Both the position numbers and the translations under genes were made by a program. Under the pieces are notes generated by a model that was not told where the DNA came from, did not search any database, and saw nothing but the letters and a program-made list of their open reading frames with translations. From an uncultured Oscillospiraceae bacterium (GTDB taxonomy: Bacteria; Bacillota; Clostridia; Oscillospirales; Oscillospiraceae), in assembly GCA_934565615.1 (NCBI GenBank), contig CAKTIH010000117.1, forward strand, positions 1 through 6,835: DNA of 6,835 bases. Direction: 5' to 3'. Within the stretch, counting starts at the first letter, position 1. Each line of letters starts with the position of its first letter. Shown piece by piece: positions 1-5,869 of this stretch.

Positions 1-973
1 CCGCCTGCGCAAGGTCGGCTTTGTCGAAGGCGATGAGAAAGGGAATGTCCTTCGCGCGGAAAATGTCCAGCAGCTCCTTGTTCTTGCCGTGCAGCCCTGT
101 CTCTTTATTATAGTAGGCGCAGACATCGTCGATATCCGGCAGATAGGGCAGCGGGAAAATGTCGATATTCTTGAGGTAATCCGCCTGAAGCTCGGGTGCG
201 AGCATGTCCCAGAAGATGCGCGCGTAGACAAGCACGCCAAGGCCGGAGTTTGCGAGCTGGAAAGCGTTCTCGACATTCGTCAGCTCGCACACAAAGCATG
301 GGTTTATATCATAATACTTGAGGTAACTGTTGAGTGCCCTGCCGCCCGAGGACTGGCGCGGTATCTTTATAAACGGTGCCTTCTCAAACCACGTGAGGTC
401 CGCGCACTCGGAAAAGCGCGCTTTTATCTCGTCGTACTGATCCCCGGCAAGCTCACGCATTATCTGCTTCGGCACGACCAGCACCTGCTCCTTCTTGCAG
501 AGGGTCACCGTGTCATAGTTATCGGGCGCGCCGTTTATCGAGCCGATGACGAGGTCGACCCCGTCGTATATGATCGACTTGTGCAGCACCTCCGGCGACT
601 CCTCGCTGACCTTGACATAGGTATCCGGGTGCTCCTTGAGGTATTCCGGCAGGACATACGGCAGGATTGCGCGGGCGATGGTGTGCTCAATGCCGACATG
701 GATGAAATGCGAGCCGCTGAAGCTGTGGCTGGAGCTCTCCTCATACTGCTGCTTGAGCTGGAGGATCTCCTTTGCGGTCTGCAAAAACTGCTTCCCGTCC
801 GGCGTGAGGCTGAGCGGACGGCTGCGCACAAACAGCGTCGTCCCCAGTTCCTCTTCCAGCTTCGCTATCTGCTTTGACAGCGACTGCTGCGAAATGAACA
901 GATGTTTCGCGGCTGTAGAAAAGCTTTTCTCGTCGGCCACGGCGGTGAAACTTTTCAGCAATGAAAAATCCAT
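1..973 (-). CDS. LysR-family transcriptional regulator (C-terminal end cut by window edge)
   Basis: DNA-binding transcriptional regulator acting in the cytoplasm. Reading the minus strand from the ATG at 973-971 gives 324 codons without a stop, so the gene continues past position 1. Residues about 2-60 form a typical LysR winged helix-turn-helix: it opens MDFSLLKSFTAVADEKSFST, followed by AAKHLFISQQSLSKQIAKLE, the recognition-helix region, and then the LFVRSRPLSLTPDG wing. From about residue 90 the sequence fits the periplasmic-binding-like effector domain, with the usual GxGVLV-type stretch near the end. 324+ residues is slightly longer than the common 290-310. No alternative in-frame start lies just upstream; a GGAG sits 12 nt before the ATG, a rather long spacing. 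It is divergent from the TRAP-TAXI genes, and LysR proteins often control the adjacent divergent operon, so it is the obvious candidate regulator of that transporter. The effector cannot be predicted. The family call is secure, the target is inferred. Confidence 0.93.
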   Translation of the reverse strand, partial: MDFSLLKSFTAVADEKSFSTAAKHLFISQQSLSKQIAKLEEELGTTLFVRSRPLSLTPDGKQFLQTAKEILQLKQQYEESSSHSFSGSHFIHVGIEHTIARAILPYVLPEYLKEHPDTYVKVSEESPEVLHKSIIYDGVDLVIGSINGAPDNYDTVTLCKKEQVLVVPKQIMRELAGDQYDEIKARFSECADLTWFEKAPFIKIPRQSSGGRALNSYLKYYDINPCFVCELTNVENAFQLANSGLGVLVYARIFWDMLAPELQADYLKNIDIFPLPYLPDIDDVCAYYNKETGLHGKNKELLDIFRAKDIPFLIAFDKADLAQA

Positions 974-1000
974 TATAAATAAACGCTCCGCTTTTTCATT

Positions 1001-1050
1001 GTATGGGGCCTCAGCAGGCGAAAAATGCGTCCGCCGTTTTGCCCGCATAC
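1001..1050 (-). promoter_or_regulatory. predicted 5'-end hairpin in the leader of the LysR-type gene
   Basis: In the minus-strand transcript GUAUGCGGGC (1050-1041) can pair with GCCCCAUAC (1009-1001). The stem is 9 bp with one bulged C at 1045 and a 31-nt loop. It begins one base after the predicted start of transcription at about 1051, so the lysR mRNA would carry a hairpin at its 5' end. Such structures commonly stabilise mRNA; a regulatory role is only inferred. Confidence 0.4.
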
Positions 1051-1057
1051 ATTGTTG

Positions 1058-1086
1058 AGTATAGCACCTTGTCTTATCGCTGTCAA
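1058..1086 (-). promoter_or_regulatory. predicted sigma-A promoter of the LysR-type gene
   Basis: On the minus strand TTGACA (1086-1081) and TATACT (1063-1058) are separated by exactly 17 bases. The -35 is a perfect match and the -10 matches 5 of 6. Transcription would start near 1051, leaving a leader of about 78 nt before the ATG at 973. This is the best promoter match in the window. It suggests the regulator is transcribed constitutively unless it represses itself. Confidence 0.8.
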
Positions 1087-1180
1087 AGCTTTTTAGCGGA
1101 CAGTCCTGTTTTGATTTTCACATTATATTATATGCACAAAGCTGCCGGACTTTCGGGCTTGTTTATGGGTCAATACAGGA

Positions 1181-1198
1181 AAGTGTAAATTTACTCTT
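1181..1198. promoter_or_regulatory. candidate operator palindrome upstream of the TRAP receptor gene
   Basis: The core GTAAATTTAC (1185-1194) is a perfect 10-bp palindrome. After one mismatched pair the symmetry resumes (AAG at 1181-1183 with CTT at 1196-1198), giving 16 of 18 symmetric positions. It ends at the first bases of the predicted -35 box, where an activator or repressor of the LysR type would be expected to bind. A related palindrome lies at 2352-2361. The binding protein is not known from the sequence; the divergent LysR-type protein is the natural candidate. Confidence 0.5.
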
Positions 1199-1225
1199 GC
1201 AAAATTAAACTTTCGGTTGTATTAT
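1197..1225 (+). promoter_or_regulatory. predicted promoter of the TRAP-TAXI operon
   Basis: TTGCAA (1197-1202) and TATTAT (1220-1225) are spaced by 17 bases. They match the sigma-A consensus at 4 of 6 and 5 of 6 positions. The weak -35 next to a palindrome fits an activator-dependent promoter. Transcription would begin near 1232, at the first bases of the inverted repeat 1231-1280. An overlapping TATAAA at 1223-1228 is an alternative -10 but has no suitably spaced -35. Confidence 0.55.
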
Positions 1226-1230
1226 AAATG

Positions 1231-1280
1231 CAAAAAGGGAGTAATTCAAAAACCTGTCCAAAATCGCAGCTCCCTTTTTG
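1231..1280 (+). promoter_or_regulatory. 5'-leader inverted repeat before the TRAP receptor gene
   Basis: CAAAAAGGGAG (1231-1241) and CTCCCTTTTTG (1270-1280) are a perfect 11-bp inverted repeat around a 28-nt loop. It sits between the predicted transcription start and the Shine-Dalgarno site AGGAGG (1290-1295). The right arm runs into a T-rich stretch (1275-1289), so it could act as a weak attenuator, but the long loop argues against an efficient terminator. A 5'-end stabilising stem-loop is the simpler reading. The CTCC of the right arm could also pair with GGAG of the Shine-Dalgarno site, so two alternative folds are possible. Confidence 0.55.
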
Positions 1281-1302
1281 TTGATTTTTAGGAGGTACCA
1301 GT

Positions 1303-2259
1303 ATGAAAAAAGTTATTGCACTTTTGCTTGCACTTGTTATGGTATTTGCGCTGTGCGCCTGCGGCAGTTCCGGCAAGGAGGCCCTCACCTTCACCACCGG
1401 CGGTGAGTCCGGCACCTATTATGCTTTCGGCAGCGTGCTCGCACAGTATGTCTCTTCCAACAGCGACCTGAGCGTTACCGCCATCACCGGCAACGGCTCC
1501 AAGGCAAACGTTGAAGACCTCGATGCCGGCGATGTCCAGCTCGGCTTCTGCCAGTCCGACGTTATGAGCTACGCTTATGACGGCACTAACCTCTTCGCCG
1601 AGACCGGCGCTATCGACAGCTTCTCCGTCGCCGCCGCGCTCTACATGGAGCAGGTACAGATCGTCACTATGGACCCCGATATCAAGACCGTTGCCGACCT
1701 CAAGGGCAAGAGCGTCTCTGTCGGTGCTCAGGGCTCCGGCGTTTACTTCAACGCCATTGACGTTCTCGGTGCATACGGCATGACCCTTGACGATATCGAC
1801 CCCAAGTACCAGAGCTTCGGCGACAGCGCCGAGAGCCTGAAGGATAAGAAGATCGACGCGGCCTTCATCGTCGCCGGTGCTCCCACCACCGCCATCGTCG
1901 ACCTCTCCACCAGCGGTCAGGTCTACCTCGTCAGCATCGATGACGAGCACATGGATCAGCTCATCGCCAGCAGCCCCTACTACTCCGCTTACACCATCAC
2001 CGCCGACACCTACGGCACCCCTGAGGATGTCCAGACCGTCGCAGTCGCGGCAGTTGTCCTCGTCCGTGACGACGTTTCCGATGACGATGTCTACACCTTC
2101 GTCTCCACCATCTTCGATAACATCGACGCTATCTCCGAGCAGCACGGCAAGGGCGCAGAGCTGAGCCTTGAGTTCGCTTCCTCCATGACCAGCGTGCCTT
2201 ACCACCCCGGTGCTGCGAAGTACTTCGCAGAGAAGGGCTTCGAGGTCGCAACCAAGTAA
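1303..2259 (+). CDS. TRAP transporter TAXI-family solute receptor (lipoprotein)
   Basis: Extracytoplasmic solute-binding protein that captures a substrate and delivers it to the TRAP permease encoded next. 318 residues, the usual size for the family. It begins MKKVIALLLALVMVFALCAC, a lipoprotein signal with lipobox LCAC (17-20); Cys20 would be lipid-anchored to the outer face of the membrane. The mature protein opens with the TAXI signature region LTFTTGGESGTYYAFGSVLA (28-47). It continues with the ITGNGSKANVEDLDAGDVQLGF stretch and, mid-protein, a GSGVYF segment, as in TAXI/NMT1-like receptors. The start is clear: AGGAGG lies 7 nt before the ATG. Codons are almost all C- or G-ending, more biased than in the downstream small regulator, which fits high expression. 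The permease follows after a 206-bp gap with a hairpin. The ligand is unknown; characterised TAXI systems mostly take organic acids such as glutamate or dicarboxylates, which is no more than a hint here. Confidence 0.95.
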   Translation: MKKVIALLLALVMVFALCACGSSGKEALTFTTGGESGTYYAFGSVLAQYVSSNSDLSVTAITGNGSKANVEDLDAGDVQLGFCQSDVMSYAYDGTNLFAETGAIDSFSVAAALYMEQVQIVTMDPDIKTVADLKGKSVSVGAQGSGVYFNAIDVLGAYGMTLDDIDPKYQSFGDSAESLKDKKIDAAFIVAGAPTTAIVDLSTSGQVYLVSIDDEHMDQLIASSPYYSAYTITADTYGTPEDVQTVAVAAVVLVRDDVSDDDVYTFVSTIFDNIDAISEQHGKGAELSLEFASSMTSVPYHPGAAKYFAEKGFEVATK

Positions 2260-2286
2260 GCTTTACCCTCAGCACTGCATAGATAA

Positions 2287-2322
2287 ATGCGCTGGAGCCT
2301 CAGCAATGGGGCTCCGGCGTAT
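2287..2322 (+). terminator. intercistronic hairpin between TRAP receptor and permease genes
   Basis: CGCTGGAGCC (2290-2299) pairs with GGCTCCGGCG (2310-2319) with one G-U pair and a 10-nt loop. Three further weak pairs extend the stem to 13. It lies 27 nt after the receptor stop codon and is not followed by a clean T-run (AAGGTTTATTC). I therefore read it as a partial terminator or an mRNA-stabilising 3' structure rather than a full stop. Such hairpins are common after solute-binding protein genes and raise receptor mRNA over permease mRNA. Confidence 0.6.
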
Positions 2323-2351
2323 AAGGTTTATTCACCTCCCTTCATGAGCGT

Positions 2352-2361
2352 GCAAATTTGC
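2352..2361. promoter_or_regulatory. second candidate operator palindrome, upstream of the permease gene
   Basis: GCAAATTTGC is a perfect 10-bp palindrome. With the two preceding bases it reads GTGCAAATTTGC, against GTGTAAATTTAC at 1183-1194 shifted to the same phase; the two differ only by a symmetric C/T and G/A change that keeps the palindrome. This makes it a candidate second site for the same DNA-binding protein, about 105 bases upstream of the permease ATG. No experimental or family evidence identifies the protein. Confidence 0.4.
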
Positions 2362-2399
2362 GGATTCTTTACGCCGAAGCGGCTTTCTTAACTTGCGCT

Positions 2400-2426
2400 T
2401 TGGCCGTTCTTAAGTCATGATATATT
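2400..2426 (+). promoter_or_regulatory. possible weak promoter ahead of the permease gene
   Basis: TATATT (2421-2426) is a 5-of-6 match to a -10 box. The nearest candidate -35, TTGGCC (2400-2405), is only 15 bases away, so this is a weak call. If active, it would give the permease transcription independent of the intercistronic hairpin. A TTCTTAA sequence occurs twice here (2385-2391 and 2407-2413), which may be chance in an AT-rich leader. Confidence 0.2.
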
Positions 2427-2465
2427 GGGAAGTTATTAAATATTGAACGGAAAGGGGCATACATA

Positions 2466-4460
2466 ATGCCAAGCAAGAATCATTTTCACATCCGAACGGC
2501 AGACGAAGTCGTCGATACCAGCGTAGATATTGAGGTCGACGTAGGCACGGCTGCGGATGTTGAAGCCGTCATGCGTAAGTACGACCGCGAATCCAACACG
2601 CGCACATGGGAGGGTACTCCGGGAATAATCGTCCGCGTCATCATGGTCATTTTCTCGCTGTACTGCATCTGGTCCACGCTCTTCAGCGTCGCGGCCATTG
2701 AGAAGCGCCTCACCGCGTTCATCGGCTGCGTCATCATCATGGGCTATATGACCTACCCCGCGTCGAAGCACCATGTCCGCCATAACTACATTCCGTGGTT
2801 TGACTATGTGCTTATGATAGTCGGTGCCGCGAGCTTTTTCTATTACTGCTTCGCCTATGACTCTCTCGTCATGATCCTGACCAGCGCGTCGAGGATAACC
2901 CCGTTCCAGATCGCTATAGGCATCATCGGCATTCTCTGCCTGATGGAGCTGTGCCGCCGCTGCGTCGGCGTACCGATCCTCTGCGTCGCCGCCGCGCTGA
3001 TAATTTATACCTTTGCAATCGGCACTCCGCTCAAGCGCGTGCTCTATACCCTGTTCTATACCACCAGCGGCGTCATGGGCACTCCTATCCAGGTCTGCGC
3101 AAAGTACATCGTTGTGTTCATTATCTTCGGCGCGTTCCTTGAGCGCACCGGCATCGCGGCCTTCTTTATCGACCTCGCGAACTCCCTCGTCGGCCGCTTC
3201 TCCGGCGGCCCGGCAAAGGTCGCGGTCATCTCCTCCGCTCTGTGCGGCATGGTCTCCGGCTCCTCCGTCGGCAACACCGTCACCACCGGCTCCGTCACGA
3301 TCCCGATGATGAAAAAGACCGGCTACAAGCCTGAGTTTGCCGGCGCTGTCGAAGCCGCGGCTTCCACCGGCGGCCAGATAATGCCGCCTATCATGGGCGC
3401 TGCCGCGTTCCTTATGGCCGAGTACATGAACGTCACCTACGGCGAGGTCGCGCTGCGCGCCATCCTCCCGGCCGTGCTGTATTTCACCGGTATATTCATC
3501 GCCGTTCACCTTGAGGCAAAGAAGCTCCACCTGAGCGGCATCCCCAAGGAAGAGCTGCCTGTCATGAGCAAGCTCATCAGGAAGATATATCTGCTCCTCC
3601 CGCTCGTCGTGCTCGTCTGGCTCGTCACTACCAACACCCGCACCATGCAGTTCTCCGCAACGATCGCGATCCTCGTCGCCATCGTCGTTAGCCTTTTCGA
3701 TAAGGAGAACCGCATCACCCCCGCCAAGATCTTCGAGGCTCTCGAAGCCGGCGGCAAGGGCACCATCACCGTCGCCGTCGCCTGCTGCATGGCGGGCATC
3801 ATCGCCGGCTGCATCACCGCCACCGGCCTTGCCTCCAAGCTCATCAGCGCCGTCGTGTCCATCAGCAATCAGGTCTCCTTCGTGAACCCCCAGTTCATTG
3901 CGATGTTCCTCACGATGATCTGCTGCATCATCCTCGGCATGGGCGTGCCGACCACCGCTAACTACTGCATCATGGCCTCCACCTGCGCCCCCATCCTTAT
4001 CACTATGGGCGTACCCAAGATCTGCGCGCACTTCTTCGTGTTCTACTTCGGCATCGTCGCCGACATCACCCCGCCTGTCGCGCTGGCAGCCTACGCCGGC
4101 TCCGCGATAGCAAAATCCAACCCGATGAAAACCGGGATCAACGCAACAAAGCTTGCTATCGGCGCATTCATCGTGCCATACATCTTCTGCCTGAACCCGG
4201 CAATGCTGTTCATTGACGTTACGGCGCTCGGCATAATCCAGATCGTCATAACCTCTCTCGTCGGCATCTTCGGCGTCGCCGCGGCAATGAACGGCTTCCT
4301 GTTCAAGAAGCTCGAGTGGCCGTGCAGAGTGCTCATCTGTGCAGGCGGCCTGCTGATGATGGACCCGACCGCGATCACCGACGTTATCGGCATCGTGCTC
4401 TTCGCAGCAGTTTTTGCATGGCAGTACTTCGGCGCAAAGAAAGAGCGCGCCGCTGCCTGA
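2466..4460 (+). CDS. TRAP transporter fused permease (DctQ-DctM type, TAXI-associated)
   Basis: Integral membrane permease that imports the solute delivered by the TAXI receptor, driven by an ion gradient. 664 residues. Residues 1-52 are a charged cytoplasmic segment with the KYDRESNTR motif (38-46) seen at the N-terminus of fused TRAP permeases. The next membrane spans (about 54-74, 82-99, 111-130 and 145-162) correspond to the small DctQ-like subunit. From about 165 the DctM-like part follows, with its conserved GMVSGSSVGN (261-270), GGQIMPPIMGAAAF (302-315), GMGVPTTANY (491-500) and DITPPVALAAYAG (533-545), the two repeats that carry ion and substrate contacts. Length and order agree with the fused family, so both permease subunits are in one chain. 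GGGG lies 8 nt before the ATG. It closes the operon at the terminator 4486-4520. No separate small subunit gene is present. Substrate unknown. Confidence 0.95.
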   Translation: MPSKNHFHIRTADEVVDTSVDIEVDVGTAADVEAVMRKYDRESNTRTWEGTPGIIVRVIMVIFSLYCIWSTLFSVAAIEKRLTAFIGCVIIMGYMTYPASKHHVRHNYIPWFDYVLMIVGAASFFYYCFAYDSLVMILTSASRITPFQIAIGIIGILCLMELCRRCVGVPILCVAAALIIYTFAIGTPLKRVLYTLFYTTSGVMGTPIQVCAKYIVVFIIFGAFLERTGIAAFFIDLANSLVGRFSGGPAKVAVISSALCGMVSGSSVGNTVTTGSVTIPMMKKTGYKPEFAGAVEAAASTGGQIMPPIMGAAAFLMAEYMNVTYGEVALRAILPAVLYFTGIFIAVHLEAKKLHLSGIPKEELPVMSKLIRKIYLLLPLVVLVWLVTTNTRTMQFSATIAILVAIVVSLFDKENRITPAKIFEALEAGGKGTITVAVACCMAGIIAGCITATGLASKLISAVVSISNQVSFVNPQFIAMFLTMICCIILGMGVPTTANYCIMASTCAPILITMGVPKICAHFFVFYFGIVADITPPVALAAYAGSAIAKSNPMKTGINATKLAIGAFIVPYIFCLNPAMLFIDVTALGIIQIVITSLVGIFGVAAAMNGFLFKKLEWPCRVLICAGGLLMMDPTAITDVIGIVLFAAVFAWQYFGAKKERAAA

Positions 4461-4485
4461 GCCTTATAGACTAAGATAAAATTAT

Positions 4486-4520
4486 TGCACCCTGACGATT
4501 CACGTCAGGGTGCATTTTTT
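4486..4520. terminator. bidirectional terminator between the TRAP permease and the convergent membrane protein gene
   Basis: TGCACCCTGACG (4486-4497) and CGTCAGGGTGCA (4503-4514) form a perfect 12-bp stem with a 5-nt loop, followed by six T (4515-4520) on the plus strand. This is a textbook intrinsic terminator, 25 nt after the permease stop. Read from the minus strand the stem is followed by AATAATTTTATC, a weaker T-rich tail. It can therefore also serve the convergent gene that ends at 4532, only 12 bases away. Confidence 0.92.
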
Positions 4521-4531
4521 CGTTGTTCTGT

Positions 4532-5773
4532 TTATTTCGCCTTTTCCCGTTTCAGGATCACCGCCGCCCGGCTGATGAACAGAAACGCTCCGAAAAACAG
4601 CACCGCAAGGCTCCTGTACTGGAACCACGCGTGTATGCAGCTTGGCTGTGCCGCCGCGGCATACCAGACCAGAGGCATCAGCGTGACGATCAGCTCGGAT
4701 GCCGCAAGCTCGCGCTCCGCTCTGCTGGCGCGCAGCAGGTACACGAGTCCGGATATAATGATCGCCGCGGCAAAAAGCAACGCCGCCGGTGCCGTCAGGC
4801 TGCCGGGAAATGCCGTGCCCCATACACTTTTCAGTGCCCTCGCGGCACTGTAATACTCCTCCAACCCCTCGACGACCCTCACGCCGAGCCGTCCACCAAG
4901 CGAAGCCAGCCCGTCCTCAATGCCGTTTATATCGGTGAATATGCCTGTCAGCGCCAGCTTGCACAGCCACATCGCAGCGTAGCCGTACAGCCATGCCACG
5001 CAGCAGCGCAGAGTCTGCCGCAGGCTGCGCCCCTGCTGTCTCCCTGTTTCCAGCAGCAAAAGCAGCGGGAAGCCAAGCGTCACGAGCGGCGCGGTATAGA
5101 AATCAAAATACTGCGTGAGCGCGCCGAAGGCGCAGAACGCAGCTGACCAATTGCAGCCTCGCCCGTCTCTGCCGAGGATATACAGACAAAAAGCAAAGCC
5201 CAGCAGGAAGCAGCAGGCAAGCTGCGGCGAGTGCGCCGCTATCGCGGGGTTTATAAGACAGACCGCGCCGCCGAGACAGAGCGCGGCGCGCACTCCGATC
5301 CTCCCTGCCGTCAGCGCCGCCGCGGCGAACGCGAGGGCGAAGAACGCCAGCGATATCACCCAGCATATTCCTTCATACGAGAACAGGACCAGCAGCGGCT
5401 TTATCAATATCCTAAAGCCCATCCAGTAGCGCACGTAGTTCACATTCGCAGGCTCACCCCCGCACAGTTCCATGAGTGATCTGCGCTGTGTATCCTCGCC
5501 GCCGTAGCGCATCGGGTTTGAAAATACGCTCTGCGGATCTTCAGACTTGAGCGTATAGGATTCCATTATTATGAGCGCGTCGGTGTTGTAGTCCACGATG
5601 TAGGCCATCCGGTCGCTCCCGAGCAGCGGCGCGGAGGGTTGGTTCAGCTCCTCGGCAGAGCGAAGAACGTTCTTCTCCGTCAGTGCGGAGGGGATAAATG
5701 AAACTGCCAGAAGAAGCAGCGCCCCGCAAGCCGCCGCGGCAATCGGCAGAAGCGCCGTAGCGATCCTTTTTAT
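4532..5773 (-). CDS. polytopic membrane protein, GT-C glycosyltransferase-like, unknown function; non-standard start
   Basis: I do not recognise a named gene. The chain is strongly hydrophobic with about 9-10 predicted membrane spans. It shows features seen in clostridial GT-C-like membrane proteins: an N-terminal anchor followed by an extracytoplasmic segment (VDYNTDALIIMES), a GALTQYFDFYTAPLVTLGFP block, and a C-terminal AAQPSCIHAWFQYRSLAVLF block. A role in lipid-linked sugar transfer to the envelope is only an inference. The first ATG is at 5608 (358 residues, with GGGAG 7 nt upstream). However, the frame stays open for 55 more codons that encode a clear membrane anchor (RIATALLPIAAAACGALLLL) with coding-like composition. 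At 5773 the codon is ATA, exactly 8 nt after GGAAG (5786-5782), giving a 413-residue product if it starts translation. An in-frame TGA at 5779-5777 rules out an earlier start. Either ATA is used, or the start codon is mutated and a shortened form is made from 5608. The gene is divergent from the XRE regulator. Confidence 0.7.
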   Translation of the reverse strand: MKRIATALLPIAAAACGALLLLAVSFIPSALTEKNVLRSAEELNQPSAPLLGSDRMAYIVDYNTDALIIMESYTLKSEDPQSVFSNPMRYGGEDTQRRSLMELCGGEPANVNYVRYWMGFRILIKPLLVLFSYEGICWVISLAFFALAFAAAALTAGRIGVRAALCLGGAVCLINPAIAAHSPQLACCFLLGFAFCLYILGRDGRGCNWSAAFCAFGALTQYFDFYTAPLVTLGFPLLLLLETGRQQGRSLRQTLRCCVAWLYGYAAMWLCKLALTGIFTDINGIEDGLASLGGRLGVRVVEGLEEYYSAARALKSVWGTAFPGSLTAPAALLFAAAIIISGLVYLLRASRAERELAASELIVTLMPLVWYAAAAQPSCIHAWFQYRSLAVLFFGAFLFISRAAVILKREKAK

Positions 5774-5781
5774 ATATCACA

Positions 5782-5807
5782 CTTCCAATGCTTTTTTGAA
5801 AAGTATA
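5782..5807 (-). promoter_or_regulatory. predicted promoter -10 and ribosome binding site of the membrane protein gene
   Basis: On the minus strand TGCTATACT ends at 5802: an extended -10 (TG one base before TATACT at 5807-5802). The -35 region would fall in the palindrome 5825-5848 and has no good match, as is usual for extended -10 promoters. Transcription would start near 5795. GGAAG at 5786-5782 follows and is 8 nt ahead of the ATA at 5773, supporting translation initiation there rather than at the ATG at 5608. Confidence 0.55.
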
Positions 5808-5824
5808 GCATCTGATTTTGTGCC

Positions 5825-5848
5825 TCTTGTCTACTATCGTAGACAAGA
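5825..5848. promoter_or_regulatory. 24-bp palindromic operator between the XRE gene and the membrane protein gene
   Basis: TCTTGTCTAC (5825-5834) and GTAGACAAGA (5839-5848) are perfect inverted arms around TATC. The right arm overlaps the predicted -35 of the XRE gene, and the left arm lies where the -35 of the divergent gene would be. One bound dimer could therefore control both. The inner CTAC-N4-GTAG resembles known BlaI/MecI-family operators (CTACATATGTAG type), but no BlaI gene is in the window, and the adjacent XRE protein is an equally good candidate. The loop of only 4 bases would also allow an RNA hairpin, but the position upstream of both transcripts favours a DNA site. Confidence 0.7.
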
Positions 5849-5869
5849 TTTCCATAGTTTGTATATAAA
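5840..5869 (+). promoter_or_regulatory. predicted promoter of the XRE-family regulator gene
   Basis: TAGACA (5840-5845) and TATAAA (5864-5869) are spaced by 18 bases, each matching 5 of 6 consensus positions. Transcription would begin near 5876, about 30 nt before the GTG start. The -35 lies inside the right arm of the 24-bp palindrome, so binding there should block this promoter. A looser inverted pair, CCATAG (5852-5857) and CTATGG (5887-5892), flanks the -10. Confidence 0.55.

Larger units (their letters stand above)
974..1302. other. divergent intergenic region, lysR-type gene / TRAP receptor
   Basis: No credible gene lies in these 329 bases; the short open frames crossing it have no Shine-Dalgarno site or recognisable product. 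It holds a near-consensus minus-strand promoter (1058-1086), a plus-strand promoter (1197-1225), a palindrome at the plus-strand -35 (1181-1198), and two 5'-leader hairpins (1001-1050 for the minus transcript, 1231-1280 for the plus transcript). The roughly 100 bases from 1087 to 1180 are AT-rich in part and show no further structure that I can support. Confidence 0.7.

Noticed and set aside
89..877. Plus-strand open frame of 262 codons at the left end
   Set aside because: The minus strand here encodes an unmistakable LysR-family protein; the plus frame has no family features and no ribosome site.
1171..1223. Inverted AATAC (1172-1176) / GTATT (1219-1223) as a LysR site
   Set aside because: Only 5 bp arms 42 bases apart; not a usual T-N11-A LysR box.
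1198..1235. Direct repeat TGCAAAA at 1198-1204 and 1229-1235, about three helical turns apart
   Set aside because: Short and A-rich, overlapping promoter elements; too likely by chance to call as a binding site.
1288..2205. Long minus-strand open frame (305 codons) antisense to the TRAP receptor gene
   Set aside because: It is a mirror of strong C/G-ending codon use in the sense gene; the product is a low-complexity Val/Gly/Asp-rich chain with no domain, and it has no ribosome site.
2436..4031. Very long minus-strand open frame (531 codons) antisense to the permease
   Set aside because: The translated product is an Asp/Glu/His/Arg/Gly-rich composition artefact, as expected opposite hydrophobic C-ending codons; the sense frame has clear TRAP motifs.
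4485..5479. Several plus-strand open frames across 4485-5479
   Set aside because: They are shadows of the minus-strand membrane protein gene, with Arg/Ala/Pro-rich products typical of a wrong frame.
5541..5855. Minus-strand open frame of 104 codons upstream of and overlapping the membrane protein gene
   Set aside because: It crosses the predicted promoter and operator and then runs out of phase through the membrane anchor; no family features. Only its short GTG-ATA-TAT part matters, for the frameshift alternative.
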